This document shows, piece by piece, positions 15,884-24,503 of a stretch of DNA of 45,984 nt. The translations under genes and the position numbers were made by a program. This DNA is from JBQTHI01 sp052390035 (GTDB lineage Bacteria > Actinomycetota > Acidimicrobiia > Spongiisociales > ZC4RG35): assembly GCA_052390035.1 (NCBI GenBank), contig JBQTHI010000100.1, positions 1-45,984 of the forward strand. Reading direction: 5' to 3'. The notes under the pieces were generated by a model, which worked only from the letters and a program-made list of their open reading frames with translations, made no database searches and had not been told where the DNA came from. The stretch's first letter is position 1, and each line of letters opens with the position of its first letter.

Positions 15884-16279
15884 CTAAAGGCGGCTGGGGA
15901 CGTTAGCCGCTACCCAATCGGCGATCTCGGTGAGGGGAGTGCCCGGCCCGAAAACCTCGGCGAGGCCGGCGGCCTTGAGAGTCGCCACATCGGGATCGGG
16001 GATCACCCCTCCACCAAACACGACGATATCTCCGGCGTCCCTGTCACGAAGCAATTGGACAACCCGGGGAAAAAGGGTGAGATGAGCACCGGAGAGAGAA
16101 GAGAGTCCGACCGCGACTACGTCTTCATCGATGGCGGTGGCGACGATCTGCTCGGGGGTCTGGTGGAGCCCGGAGTAGATGACCTCGTTGCCGGCGTCCC
16201 GCAGTGCCCGGGCGATCACCTTGGCGCCCCGATCATGCCCATCCAGCCCGGGCTTGGCGATCAGTATCCGGCGTGGCAT
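15884..16279 (-). CDS. Stand-alone B12-binding domain of methylmalonyl-CoA mutase type
   Basis: A 131-residue cobalamin-binding domain protein. It has the DxHxxG signature (GLDGHDRGAKVIARALRDAG) with the cobalt-ligating histidine near residue 16, then GLHQTPEQIV, VGLSSLSGAHLTLFP (the SxL motif) and VVFGGGVIPDPDV (the GGG loop). This is the small or C-terminal piece of methylmalonyl-CoA mutase of split-subunit type, which isomerises methylmalonyl-CoA to succinyl-CoA. The catalytic large subunit is not in the window. The ATG has AAGGAG six bases upstream. Its place directly before sucC-sucD fits hand-over of succinyl-CoA. It could also serve another B12 mutase. Confidence 0.9.
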   Translation of the reverse strand: MPRRILIAKPGLDGHDRGAKVIARALRDAGNEVIYSGLHQTPEQIVATAIDEDVVAVGLSSLSGAHLTLFPRVVQLLRDRDAGDIVVFGGGVIPDPDVATLKAAGLAEVFGPGTPLTEIADWVAANVPSRL

Positions 16280-16372
16280 CGGATTCTCCTTGGGATAAGG
16301 GGAGGTTAACGATCGCTTTGCCGGCCCGGACAGTCAGGCGCCCGACGGGGCTAACTTGGTGGACGAATCCTT

Positions 16373-16380
16373 TAAGGAGG
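16373..16380 (+). promoter_or_regulatory. Strong Shine-Dalgarno fixing the GTG start of tal
   Basis: TAAGGAGG lies seven bases before the GTG at 16388. It is close to a full anti-Shine-Dalgarno complement and decides the start in favour of GTG over later ATG codons in the frame. Confidence 0.85.
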
Positions 16381-16387
16381 ACCCCAA

Positions 16388-17506
16388 GTGCGCAACTCCC
16401 GCCTACATGGGCTGCCGGCGGCAGGCCAGAGCGTCTGGTCCGATCAGATCAGCCGACCGATGATCGATACCGGGGAACTGGAACGACGTACCGTCGAAGA
16501 CGCCATCAGCGGTGTGACCTCCAATCCGACGATCTTTGCCAACGCCATCACCAAAAGCACCGACTACGACCGGACATTGATCGAGATGGCCAAGGCCGGG
16601 CTGACCGCCGAAGAGGTGGCCATCGGCCTGATGTCCAGCGACCTCACCGATGCCTGCGATGTCCTGCGGCCGGTTTGGGAGTGGAGTGACGGAGCCGATG
16701 GTTTCGTCTCGGTGGAGGTGAGCCCCCTCCTCGCCCACGGTGCCGAAGATTCGGTGGCCGAGGCCAGGGAGTGGGTCAAGAGAGTGGACCGACCCAACCT
16801 GCTGGTCAAGATCCCCGCCACGGCGGCGGGGGTTGATGCGATCCGTCGTCTTACGGCTGAGGGGATATCAGTCAACGTAACGTTGATCTTCTCCCTGGCG
16901 AGATATGCGGAGGTGATCGACGCCTATCAGGTCGGACTCGCCGAGTTTGCCCGTTCGGGGGGAAAGCTGAAGACGGTCAATTCGGTGGCGTCATTTTTTG
17001 TGTCGCGGGTTGATACCGAGGTAGACATGCGGTTGGACAAGCTCGCCACCCCCGAAGCAATGGAGATGAAAGGGGTGGCCGCCATCGCCAACGCCAGGGT
17101 GGCCTATGCCCTGTTTCTGGAGAAGTTCCGTACCACGTCGTGGCTGGAGTTGTGGATGGCGGGTGCCCGGGTGCAGCGCCCGTTGTGGGCATCCACTTCG
17201 ACCAAAAATCCCGCCTACCTCGACACCAAATATGTCACCGGCTTGGTGGCGCCTCACACGGTCAATACGATGCCGCTCGAGACCATCGACGCCTATCAGG
17301 ATCACGGCACCCCGCTCCCCCAGCCTTTTGGGGAACTTGAAATGGCGGAAGCCAAGGAAGACCTCAGGGCGTTGGAGCGAATCGGGGTCGACCTCGATGA
17401 CGTGGTCCAGGTGCTCGAGGACCAGGGCGTTGAGAAGTTCTCCAACTCCTGGCAGGAACTGCTCGTCAACGCCGAGGACAAGCGGGTCCGTTCCCTCTCC
17501 ATGTAG
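16388..17506 (+). CDS. tal: Transaldolase
   Basis: A 372-residue transaldolase of the long actinobacterial/cyanobacterial group, moving dihydroxyacetone units in the non-oxidative pentose phosphate pathway. Signatures are the SVWSDQISRPMIDTGEL N-terminus, GVTSNPTIFANAI, FVSVEVSPLLAHGAEDSV, the Schiff-base lysine in NLLVKIPATAAGVDAI, VNVTLIFSLARYAEVIDAY, SVASFFVSRVDTEVD, RPLWASTSTKNPAYLDTKYV and PHTVNTMPLETIDAY. It is transcribed alone, divergent from the mutase gene across 108 bases and convergent with pcrA. Transketolase and glucose-6-phosphate dehydrogenase, often its neighbours, are not here. Confidence 0.97.
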   Translation: MRNSRLHGLPAAGQSVWSDQISRPMIDTGELERRTVEDAISGVTSNPTIFANAITKSTDYDRTLIEMAKAGLTAEEVAIGLMSSDLTDACDVLRPVWEWSDGADGFVSVEVSPLLAHGAEDSVAEAREWVKRVDRPNLLVKIPATAAGVDAIRRLTAEGISVNVTLIFSLARYAEVIDAYQVGLAEFARSGGKLKTVNSVASFFVSRVDTEVDMRLDKLATPEAMEMKGVAAIANARVAYALFLEKFRTTSWLELWMAGARVQRPLWASTSTKNPAYLDTKYVTGLVAPHTVNTMPLETIDAYQDHGTPLPQPFGELEMAEAKEDLRALERIGVDLDDVVQVLEDQGVEKFSNSWQELLVNAEDKRVRSLSM

Positions 17507-17531
17507 CGGAGTCCCTTCGTAGGAGGCCGAC

Positions 17532-19754
17532 TTAGGCTTTCTGGAGAGGCGCCCAGGCCAGCAGAAGGCGCTTTTTTCCTTCCAGGTCGAAGATGACTTC
17601 GGCTTCGGCGCGATGGCCGGCGCCGATCACCTCGCGCACCGTCCCGAGCCCCCATTTGTCGTGGCGAACCCGGTCACCGGGGCCGATCTGCTCGCTGTTT
17701 AGTGTGCTTCTGGCGGTCCAGGCGCTTTCGGCGACACTATCCCGGCGCCGCTTAGCCGCCTTTTCGATGAGCTGTCCGGGAATCTCTTTGATGAAGCGGG
17801 ACGGGGGGTTGTAGTTGGTGGCGCCGAACAACATGCGGCGGGCAGCCGAGGTGAGATACAGCCGATCCTGGGCCCGGGTGATCCCGACGTAGGCCAGCCG
17901 GCGCTCCTCTTCCTGCTCCTCGGGATTGCCCAGGGTGCGCATGTGAGGAAAGATGCCATCCTCCATCCCGGCGACGAACACGGCGGGATATTCGAGCCCT
18001 TTGGCGTTATGGATGGTCATGAGGGTGACGGCCCCGGCGCCTTCTTCCAGTTCATCGGTCTCGTTCTGGAGGCTGACCGTCTCGAGGAATAGTTCGAGCC
18101 GGGCGAGATTGGGCAGGCCATCCCAATCCTGACCGTTGATGACCGACCCCTGATTTGCCTGCTCAAACTCGGAGACTACCGAGGCAAGCTCGCGCAGGTT
18201 CTCGATTCGACCGAGGGCCTCGATCGACCGCTCGGCCTCGAGTGCGGCCAGATAACCCGTATCGTGCATGACCGCGTCCACCGCCGCCCCGACTCCACCA
18301 GTTTCGGCTTTCGACGTCAGCAGGTCGAGCAGCGCTGTGAACTCCCCAACGAGGCGTTGGGCCCGTTCGCTCAACTGGACGACCTCCGACGCCCGGTGGA
18401 GAGCCTCCCCGAACCCGATGTGATGCTCCTGGGCGAACCGGTCAAGGTGAGCGACGGTGGTGTCACCGATCCCCCGTTTGGGCTCGTTGATGATCCGCTT
18501 GAGACCCACCGCGTCATCCGGGTTGACCAAGGCACGCAGGTAGGCGAGGGCGTCTTTGATCTCCTTTCGTTCGTAGAACTTCACTGAGCCGACCACCGTG
18601 TACGGGATGCCGCGACGGACCAGCACATCCTCTATCACCCTTGATTGGGCATTGGTACGGTAGAAGACCGCCACGTCCGCCAGGTTGTAACCCTCGGTGG
18701 TTAGCCGCTCGACCTCATCGGCAACAAAACCAGCCTCATCGTGCTCGTCTTCACCTTCGAAGCGGACGATGGCGTGGCCCTGGCCGCGATCGCTCCACAG
18801 GCGCTTAGGGGTTCGACGCGGGTTGTTGGCGATCACCGAGTTCGCCGCTGAAAGAATGGTGGTGGTCGATCGGTAATTCTGGTCGAGCACTATCACCCGA
18901 GCGTCTGGGAAGTCTTTCTCAAAGTCGTTGATGTTGCGAATGTCGGCGCCTCTCCACCGGTAAATGCTCTGGTCGCCGTCGCCAACCACGCAGAGATTGC
19001 GGTGCTGTTCGGACAACCGCCTTACCAGGATGTACTGGGCTCGGTTGGTGTCCTGATACTCATCGACCAGCACGTAACGAAATTTCTCCTGATAATGGGA
19101 GAGGACTTCGGGAAAGGCGCCGAACAGCTCGACGGTGATCATGAGCAGGTCGTCAAAGTCCATCGCTGATGCTTCCAGCAACCGCTGCTGATAGAGGCGA
19201 TAGACATCGGCAGCCTGTTCGTGATAGAAGCCCTGGCCGGCGGCAGCGAACGCCTCGTAGTCGATCAGTTCGTTCTTTGCCTTGGAAATCGCCGCCTTAA
19301 TCGCCTTGGGCGGGAATCGCTTGGGGTCGAGATCCAGATCCTTCACGCAGATCGCCGCCAACCGGTGGCTGTCGTCTTCGTCATATATCGAGAACCCGGA
19401 GCGGTAACCAAGGCGGTGGGCCTCCCGGCGCAGGACGCGGACGCACGCCGAGTGGAAGGTGGACACCCACATGGCTCTGATGCTCGCGCCAACATGGCGA
19501 GCGACCCGGCCTCTCATCTCGTCGGCCGCCTTGTTGGTGAAGGTAATAGCGAGGATCGAGTCGGGCCGTACGCCTAGGTCCCGGATGAGGTGGGCGATTC
19601 GGTAGGTGAGAACCCTGGTCTTTCCCGACCCGGCTCCCGCCACGACCAACACTGGTCCTTCGGTGGCGGCTACAGCCTCCCGCTGGCTGGGGTTGAGGTC
19701 GTCGAGGAGGGGGGAGTCGACCAGCAGATCATCTTTGAACCACTGCCCCTGCAT
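17532..19754 (-). CDS. pcrA: ATP-dependent DNA helicase PcrA/UvrD
   Basis: A 740-residue superfamily 1A 3'-5' helicase acting in repair and clearing of DNA-bound complexes. Motifs in order are the Q-motif LNPSQREAVAAT, Walker A VVAGAGSGKTRVLTYRIA, motif Ia ILAITFTNKAADEMRGRV, DEYQDTNRAQ (motif II), VVGDGDQSIYRWRGAD (III), LDQNYRSTTTIL (IV), VTLMTIHNAKGLEYPAVFVAGMEDGIFPH (V) and EEERRLAYVGITRAQDRLYLTSA (VI). The C-terminal GDRVRHDKWGLGTVREVIG tail is the small Tudor-like domain of PcrA that is linked to RNA polymerase binding. I saw no LexA box in the short upstream gap. Confidence 0.96.
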   Translation of the reverse strand: MQGQWFKDDLLVDSPLLDDLNPSQREAVAATEGPVLVVAGAGSGKTRVLTYRIAHLIRDLGVRPDSILAITFTNKAADEMRGRVARHVGASIRAMWVSTFHSACVRVLRREAHRLGYRSGFSIYDEDDSHRLAAICVKDLDLDPKRFPPKAIKAAISKAKNELIDYEAFAAAGQGFYHEQAADVYRLYQQRLLEASAMDFDDLLMITVELFGAFPEVLSHYQEKFRYVLVDEYQDTNRAQYILVRRLSEQHRNLCVVGDGDQSIYRWRGADIRNINDFEKDFPDARVIVLDQNYRSTTTILSAANSVIANNPRRTPKRLWSDRGQGHAIVRFEGEDEHDEAGFVADEVERLTTEGYNLADVAVFYRTNAQSRVIEDVLVRRGIPYTVVGSVKFYERKEIKDALAYLRALVNPDDAVGLKRIINEPKRGIGDTTVAHLDRFAQEHHIGFGEALHRASEVVQLSERAQRLVGEFTALLDLLTSKAETGGVGAAVDAVMHDTGYLAALEAERSIEALGRIENLRELASVVSEFEQANQGSVINGQDWDGLPNLARLELFLETVSLQNETDELEEGAGAVTLMTIHNAKGLEYPAVFVAGMEDGIFPHMRTLGNPEEQEEERRLAYVGITRAQDRLYLTSAARRMLFGATNYNPPSRFIKEIPGQLIEKAAKRRRDSVAESAWTARSTLNSEQIGPGDRVRHDKWGLGTVREVIGAGHRAEAEVIFDLEGKKRLLLAWAPLQKA

Positions 19755-19828
19755 CTTCTAATGGTACCGGACCGAACCTGGCTAAATCACATCGACGTGA
19801 TTCGGATGGAGGCGCTAAGTGTGACCCG

Positions 19829-20728
19829 TCAGGAGGCCGAGCTCGGTTGACCCGAACCGACCACAACCGCCTCACCTGGAGCCTCTTCGACGACCAGCGA
19901 CGATGAGGGCAGCGAGAAACAGAATCGGCTGCCGGTCGGAAAGCGCCGTTCGTACCAGACGTCGCCGCCCATCGCTCGGGCGAGGCGGCGAGCAATTGGA
20001 AGGCCAAGGCCGATACCAGACGATGAACGAGAGTCTCCCTTCGAAAGCTGCTCGAAATGGTCAAAGATCCTCGTGGTCGATGCTTCGGGGACTCCCGGTC
20101 CGTTGTCGGAGACGACCACCACGTACTGCTCACCGTGAGCGAACCCCTCTACGAGCACTTGATCCCCGCCGTATTTGCGGGCGTTCTCCAGCAGATTGCG
20201 GAGTACCTGCTGCACCCGTTTGGGATCGGCTTGGATCTTCACTCCGACCGGGAGCGAAACCGCCGCCTCCCGTCCGCCCCCGGTTGGGAAAAGAATCTGG
20301 GCTACGTCGTGGACGAGCAGGCCGAGGTCGAATGCCTCCGCTCGCATACGAAGACGTCCCGCCTCCAACCGGGGAATGACGAGCACATCTTCCACTAGAT
20401 CTCCCAGGTATTGGGACTGCTTGGAGATATAACCGAGGAACTCGTCCACCTCCCGGGGTGAAAGGTTCTGCCACGAGGCGGCCAGGGTTTCGGCGAAGCC
20501 GGCGATGGAGGTGAGCGGGGTACGCAGTTCGTGGCTCACCATCGAAACGAAGTCATTCTTGATGTGGCCGGCCTCGTCTGCCTGACGGCGCGCTTCGGCT
20601 TCGTTGGCATGGGCGGTGCGAACCTGCCGGATGCTCCACACCACCACCGCGATGGCGATGACGGCAGTGACCAAGCCCGCCACCGCGGTGGCTGGAGAGG
20701 TCAGTATCGACTCAACGCTGGCAGTCAT
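19829..20728 (-). CDS. Membrane-anchored sensor histidine kinase
   Basis: 299 residues from the ATG at 20728; a TTG two codons upstream is also open. One N-terminal membrane helix (about residues 14-33) is followed by a short coiled linker and a HisKA domain with the phospho-accepting histidine at about 66 (FVSMVSHELRTPLTSIAGFAETL). The HATPase_c domain shows all boxes: N (VLRNLLENARKYGG), G1 (VVSDNGPGVP), F (IFDHFEQ) and G2 (SSGIGLGLPIARRLARAMGG). No sensory domain is visible, so it may sense membrane state or be driven by a partner. It starts 15 bases after the CheA-like hybrid gene, which carries the only receiver domain in the window, so the two probably form one phosphorelay unit. Confidence 0.93.
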   Translation of the reverse strand: MTASVESILTSPATAVAGLVTAVIAIAVVVWSIRQVRTAHANEAEARRQADEAGHIKNDFVSMVSHELRTPLTSIAGFAETLAASWQNLSPREVDEFLGYISKQSQYLGDLVEDVLVIPRLEAGRLRMRAEAFDLGLLVHDVAQILFPTGGGREAAVSLPVGVKIQADPKRVQQVLRNLLENARKYGGDQVLVEGFAHGEQYVVVVSDNGPGVPEASTTRIFDHFEQLSKGDSRSSSGIGLGLPIARRLARAMGGDVWYERRFPTGSRFCFSLPSSSLVVEEAPGEAVVVGSGQPSSAS

Positions 20729-20743
20729 TATCAAGACCGGCCA

Positions 20744-22795
20744 TTACTCGATAAACGGCCCATCGATCAACGATCGCAGGGTGGCGGCCAGAGCCCCCAG
20801 GCGCAGGTCCGACTTGTCGAGGTAGGCGTCGACTCCTGCTGACCAGGCCGCCGCCTGCTCCGCTGCCGAGGCTACCCCCGAAACCATGACGATCGGGAGC
20901 TTGAGACCGCCCGCCCGTAGAGCTCGTACCAAGTCGACCCCAGTGGTTCTGGGCATCGCGAAGTCGACGATCAGCGCGTCAAAGGCCCCCGAGGCGATGG
21001 ACAACACCGCCTCTCGGGCGTTGGGCGCCACCTCCACTTCGAATCCACGCCCCGACAACGTGGCGGAGAGGAGCTGGCGGACTCCGGCGGAATCGTCGAC
21101 GACCAGGACCTTGCGCCGAATCTCGGGGTGCGGCTGGAGCTGGCGGGCGAACTCTCCCAGGTAATGCGGATCTACCACCACCATCACCTCTCCTCCCCCG
21201 AGAAGGGCTGCTCCAGTGATGTTGCGCGAGCCTCCTAGGATCGGCCCCAGGGCCTTCACGGCCACTCGCCGGCGACCTAGAACCTCGCCCACCGCGACTG
21301 CCACGGGGCCTGAGCGGGTGGAGACGATTACCAGGTCTTGGGCAGGTCCGGTCTTCTCCTGACCCATGGCTTTGGCCAGGTCCACGACGGGAACGTCGCT
21401 CGATTGGAACCGGACCCGGAGGATGCCGTGCTCGTCGGGAGAGATGTCTCCGTCACCGGCAACCATCGATGACTGCACCGCCGCCTCGGGCAGGCCCCAG
21501 AAGTTGTCGCCATCGGCCACCACCACCACGCTCTGCAGGACCAGCGATACCGGAAGAATCATGGTCACTGAAGTGCCCACGCCCGGCGAAGATTCGAGGT
21601 TGATCGTTCCGTTGACCCGTTCGAGGACATCGGACACCGTCGACAGGCCATCCCCCGCCCCGGAAAAATCGTGGACCTGTTCGGCCGTGGAGAAGCCAGG
21701 GAGGAAAAGGAGGGCGTTCAGATCGGCTTGATCGAAGGGGAGTCCCCTTCGCTGGGCGGCATCCTGTACCGACTTCCAGTCGATCCCCCGCCCGTCGTCG
21801 GAAATGACGACCACCACCTTCTCCCCTTCCCGGCGGGCCGCCAGGGTTACCGCTCCGGCACCCGGCTTGCCGGCGGCAATTCTCTCTTCGGGTGGCTCGA
21901 GGCCATGGTCGACTGCGTTGACCAACACGTGCCGCAGCGGTTCTCTCATCAGCTCGACAATCTGGCGATCGAACTCGATGTCTTCCCCGGAGGCCGAGAA
22001 CCGCACCTCTTTGCCCAGCTTGCGACCCACATAGCGGACGAACTGCGGGAAGGTCTCGGTCGTCTGGCGCAGAGGGGCGTTGGCCAGGGCTACAGCGAGG
22101 TCCTGGAGCTGGCCGACCGCCGCCGCCATTCGCCGGAGCTGAAGCCGCCAGGCCGACATCAACCGTTGGGGGTCTGCTCCCTCAAACTGGACCAGCGCCA
22201 AGTCGGATAGCGCCTCCGAGTCGAGGCTCACCTCAACCGCCTGGTTGATCAGTTGGTATAGATCGATGGTGTCGACCCGCGACACTCCGGTCATCATCGA
22301 ACGCTCCACCTCGGCCAGCAAGCCACCCAGGGAGGTCGGCCCCCCTTCCAACGTAACCGGCTCGTGGTAGGCGCGGGCCGGCGCAGTCGGGCTCTGGATG
22401 GCGGTCACCGATATTCCCTGTATGGTCGCTTCGGTTCTGGCGACTGCCGCTCTCAGCTTGACCGACTCGCCGGCGGCTTCTCGGGCCGCCGCGTCGGGCA
22501 AGAATATGGCGAGCTGCTCGAGCGCCTGTCCCAGGGTGGGATTGGGGGTCAGATCTCCCGACTCGATCCTCTTCCAGGCGTACTCGAGAAGGGCGCCGGC
22601 ATGGCCCATCTCTACCAACCCCATGACCCGGGACGAGCCTTTGATGGTGTGACCATGACGGATCATGTCGGCCACGGTTTCGGGCGCGGGCCTTCCAGCG
22701 GCGAGCTGCCGGGCCCCGGCGGCCAATCGCTCGGAGCGTTCGGCGACTTCGCCGTGGTACATGTCGATCAGTTCAGGTGAAAGCGAAGAGTCCAT
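20744..22795 (-). CDS. CheA-like hybrid kinase: Hpt, ATPase, CheW-like and receiver domains
   Basis: 683 residues. Domain order: Hpt (about 5-110) with phospho-histidine H49 in GHTIKGSSRVMGL; a linker; a CheA-type ATPase (about 275-415) with LRHVLVNAVDHGLEPPEER, DDGRGID and SGAGDGLSTVSDVLERVNGTINLESSPGVGTSVTMILP; a CheW-like P5 domain (about 418-550, LQSVVVVADGDNFWGLP onward); and a C-terminal receiver (about 562-680) with D567/D568, phospho-acceptor D611, S639 and K661. This is the layout of FrzE/ChpA-type hybrids, not plain chemotaxis CheA. No cheY, cheW, cheR/B or receptor gene lies nearby. The dimerisation region is weakly conserved. GGGAG stands just ahead of the ATG. Confidence 0.92.
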   Translation of the reverse strand: MDSSLSPELIDMYHGEVAERSERLAAGARQLAAGRPAPETVADMIRHGHTIKGSSRVMGLVEMGHAGALLEYAWKRIESGDLTPNPTLGQALEQLAIFLPDAAAREAAGESVKLRAAVARTEATIQGISVTAIQSPTAPARAYHEPVTLEGGPTSLGGLLAEVERSMMTGVSRVDTIDLYQLINQAVEVSLDSEALSDLALVQFEGADPQRLMSAWRLQLRRMAAAVGQLQDLAVALANAPLRQTTETFPQFVRYVGRKLGKEVRFSASGEDIEFDRQIVELMREPLRHVLVNAVDHGLEPPEERIAAGKPGAGAVTLAARREGEKVVVVISDDGRGIDWKSVQDAAQRRGLPFDQADLNALLFLPGFSTAEQVHDFSGAGDGLSTVSDVLERVNGTINLESSPGVGTSVTMILPVSLVLQSVVVVADGDNFWGLPEAAVQSSMVAGDGDISPDEHGILRVRFQSSDVPVVDLAKAMGQEKTGPAQDLVIVSTRSGPVAVAVGEVLGRRRVAVKALGPILGGSRNITGAALLGGGEVMVVVDPHYLGEFARQLQPHPEIRRKVLVVDDSAGVRQLLSATLSGRGFEVEVAPNAREAVLSIASGAFDALIVDFAMPRTTGVDLVRALRAGGLKLPIVMVSGVASAAEQAAAWSAGVDAYLDKSDLRLGALAATLRSLIDGPFIE

Positions 22796-22917
22796 GACTC
22801 CCTAAGGTCCGCGGCGGGAATTATCACCTAATTCATCGGCTGTTCGTTCTTAGGATTGAGGATCACGGTCCCGGAGGAAACGATGCCCGACGGCGCATCG
22901 CTCCGGCTGCGGAACCA

Positions 22918-22934
22918 CGGCTGGGAGCCAGCCG
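22918..22934 (-). terminator. Possible hairpin terminator after guaA
   Basis: A 7-bp perfect stem, CGGCTGG/CCAGCCG with a three-base loop, starts four bases beyond the guaA stop codon on the minus strand. There is no U-tract, as is often the case in high-GC actinobacteria. The rest of the 142-base gap (22796-22937) shows no gene. On the minus strand it holds GATAAT about 25 bases upstream of the CheA-like gene, a possible -10 element without a convincing -35. Confidence 0.35.
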
Positions 22935-22937
22935 GGA

Positions 22938-24503
22938 TTACTCCCATTCGATGGTGGCGGGCGGCTTTGACGAGATGTCGTAAGCCACCCGGTTGATTCC
23001 TTCCACCTCGTTGATCACCCTCCGGCTGATCGACTCGAGAAGTTCGTATGGAAGCCTGGCCCAGTCGGCGGTCATGGCGTCTTCGCTGGTGACCGCCCGC
23101 ACGATCAGCGGATAGGCGTAGGTACGTCCGTCTCCCTGCACCCCGACCGTCTTGACCCCGGCCAGCACCCCGAACGCCTGCCAAATGGAACGTTCGAGCC
23201 CCGCCCGGCGGATCTCCTCGGTCACGATGGCGTCTGCCGCCCGCAGAATGTGGAGGCGCTCGGGGGTGACTTCGCCGACTATGCGGACCGCCAGCCCCGG
23301 ACCGGGAAAGGGTTGACGCCATACGATTTCTGCAGGCAGTCCTAGCTCCTCACCGACTGCCCGCACCTCGTCCTTGAAGAGATGGCGCAACGGCTCAACC
23401 AGCTCGAAGCGGAGATCCGCCGGGAGCCCCCCAACGTTGTGATGGGTCTTGATGGTGGCCGCCGTGGCACTACCCGACTCGATCACGTCCGGGTAGAGGG
23501 TTCCCTGGACAAGAAAGCGGGCGTCGTCAATTGTCGCGGCTGCCTCTTCAAACACCCGGACGAAAACTTCGCCGATTACCTTCCGTTTCTGTTCGGGGTC
23601 GATAACCCCGGCCAGGCGATCGAGGAACCGATCGGCCTCTTTGAGGGTGATCAGGTCCATCTGGAAGTGCCGGCGGAAGGTTGCCTCGACGTCGTCGGCT
23701 TCCCCGGCTCGCAGCAGACCGTGATCGACGAAGATGCAGGTCAGCTGATCGCCCACCGCCTCGTGAGCAAGGGCGGCAGCAACTGCCGAGTCGACCCCGC
23801 CCGAGAGTCCGCATATCACCCTGCCATCGCCGACCTGGCTCCGAATTCGCTCCACGGTGCGCTCGATGATCGAGTGGCTGGTCCAGGCCGGTGCCAGGCC
23901 ACAAAGGTCATAGAGAAACCTCTTGAACACCTCCTGGCCGCGGGTCGTATGTGACACCTCGGGATGGAATTGCAAACCAAAGAGCCGGCGGGTCCGGTCC
24001 TCCATCGCCGCCACCGGCGAACCCCCTGAGGTGGCGATGACTCCGAATCCGGGCGGGACGGCCTCCACCGCGTCGCCGTGGCTCATCCACACGTTCAGCT
24101 CGTCGGGCATCCCCGCCAGCAGGCCTTCACCGGATCGGATGCGAACGGGAGTTTTTCCATACTCCTTTTGACCGGTGCGGGCGACCCGGCCACCGAGGAG
24201 ATCGGCCATCAGTTGGTGGCCGTAGCAGATGCCCAGCACCGGCAGCCCCAGATCGAGAATTCCCGGGTCCATCCGGTATGCATCCTCTGCATACACCGAG
24301 GCGGGGCCGCCGGAGAGGATCAAGGCCGATGGACGGCGACGACGGACCTCTACGGCGGTGATGTCGGCGGCGACGATCTCGGAGTAGACATGCGCCTCCC
24401 TGACCCGGCGGGCAATCAACTGGGCATACTGGGCACCAAAGTCAACGATGAGAACCACATCGTCGTCTGACCCCGGAGCCGGGTTGCCGGTTGCCTCGAT
24501 CAC
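22938..24503 (-). CDS. guaA: GMP synthase (glutamine-hydrolysing)
   Basis: 521 residues from a GTG at 24503. It aminates XMP to GMP using glutamine and ATP. The class I glutaminase domain (about 15-205) has VLIVDFGAQYAQLIARRVRE, the nucleophile cysteine in LGICYGHQLMADLLGG, and the His-Glu pair in LQFHPEVSHT. The ATP-pyrophosphatase domain has the P-loop VICGLSGGVDSAVAAALAHEAVG, and the dimerisation domain ends with INRVAYDISSKPPATIEWE, the invariant GuaA C-terminus. The GTG overlaps the guaB3 stop (GTGA), giving a two-gene IMP-to-GMP operon with translational coupling. Confidence 0.98.
   Translation of the reverse strand: MIEATGNPAPGSDDDVVLIVDFGAQYAQLIARRVREAHVYSEIVAADITAVEVRRRRPSALILSGGPASVYAEDAYRMDPGILDLGLPVLGICYGHQLMADLLGGRVARTGQKEYGKTPVRIRSGEGLLAGMPDELNVWMSHGDAVEAVPPGFGVIATSGGSPVAAMEDRTRRLFGLQFHPEVSHTTRGQEVFKRFLYDLCGLAPAWTSHSIIERTVERIRSQVGDGRVICGLSGGVDSAVAAALAHEAVGDQLTCIFVDHGLLRAGEADDVEATFRRHFQMDLITLKEADRFLDRLAGVIDPEQKRKVIGEVFVRVFEEAAATIDDARFLVQGTLYPDVIESGSATAATIKTHHNVGGLPADLRFELVEPLRHLFKDEVRAVGEELGLPAEIVWRQPFPGPGLAVRIVGEVTPERLHILRAADAIVTEEIRRAGLERSIWQAFGVLAGVKTVGVQGDGRTYAYPLIVRAVTSEDAMTADWARLPYELLESISRRVINEVEGINRVAYDISSKPPATIEWE

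Noticed and set aside
20744..22795. Part of a standard chemotaxis operon
   Set aside because: No other che or flagellar genes occur in the window, and the fused receiver points to a different output.
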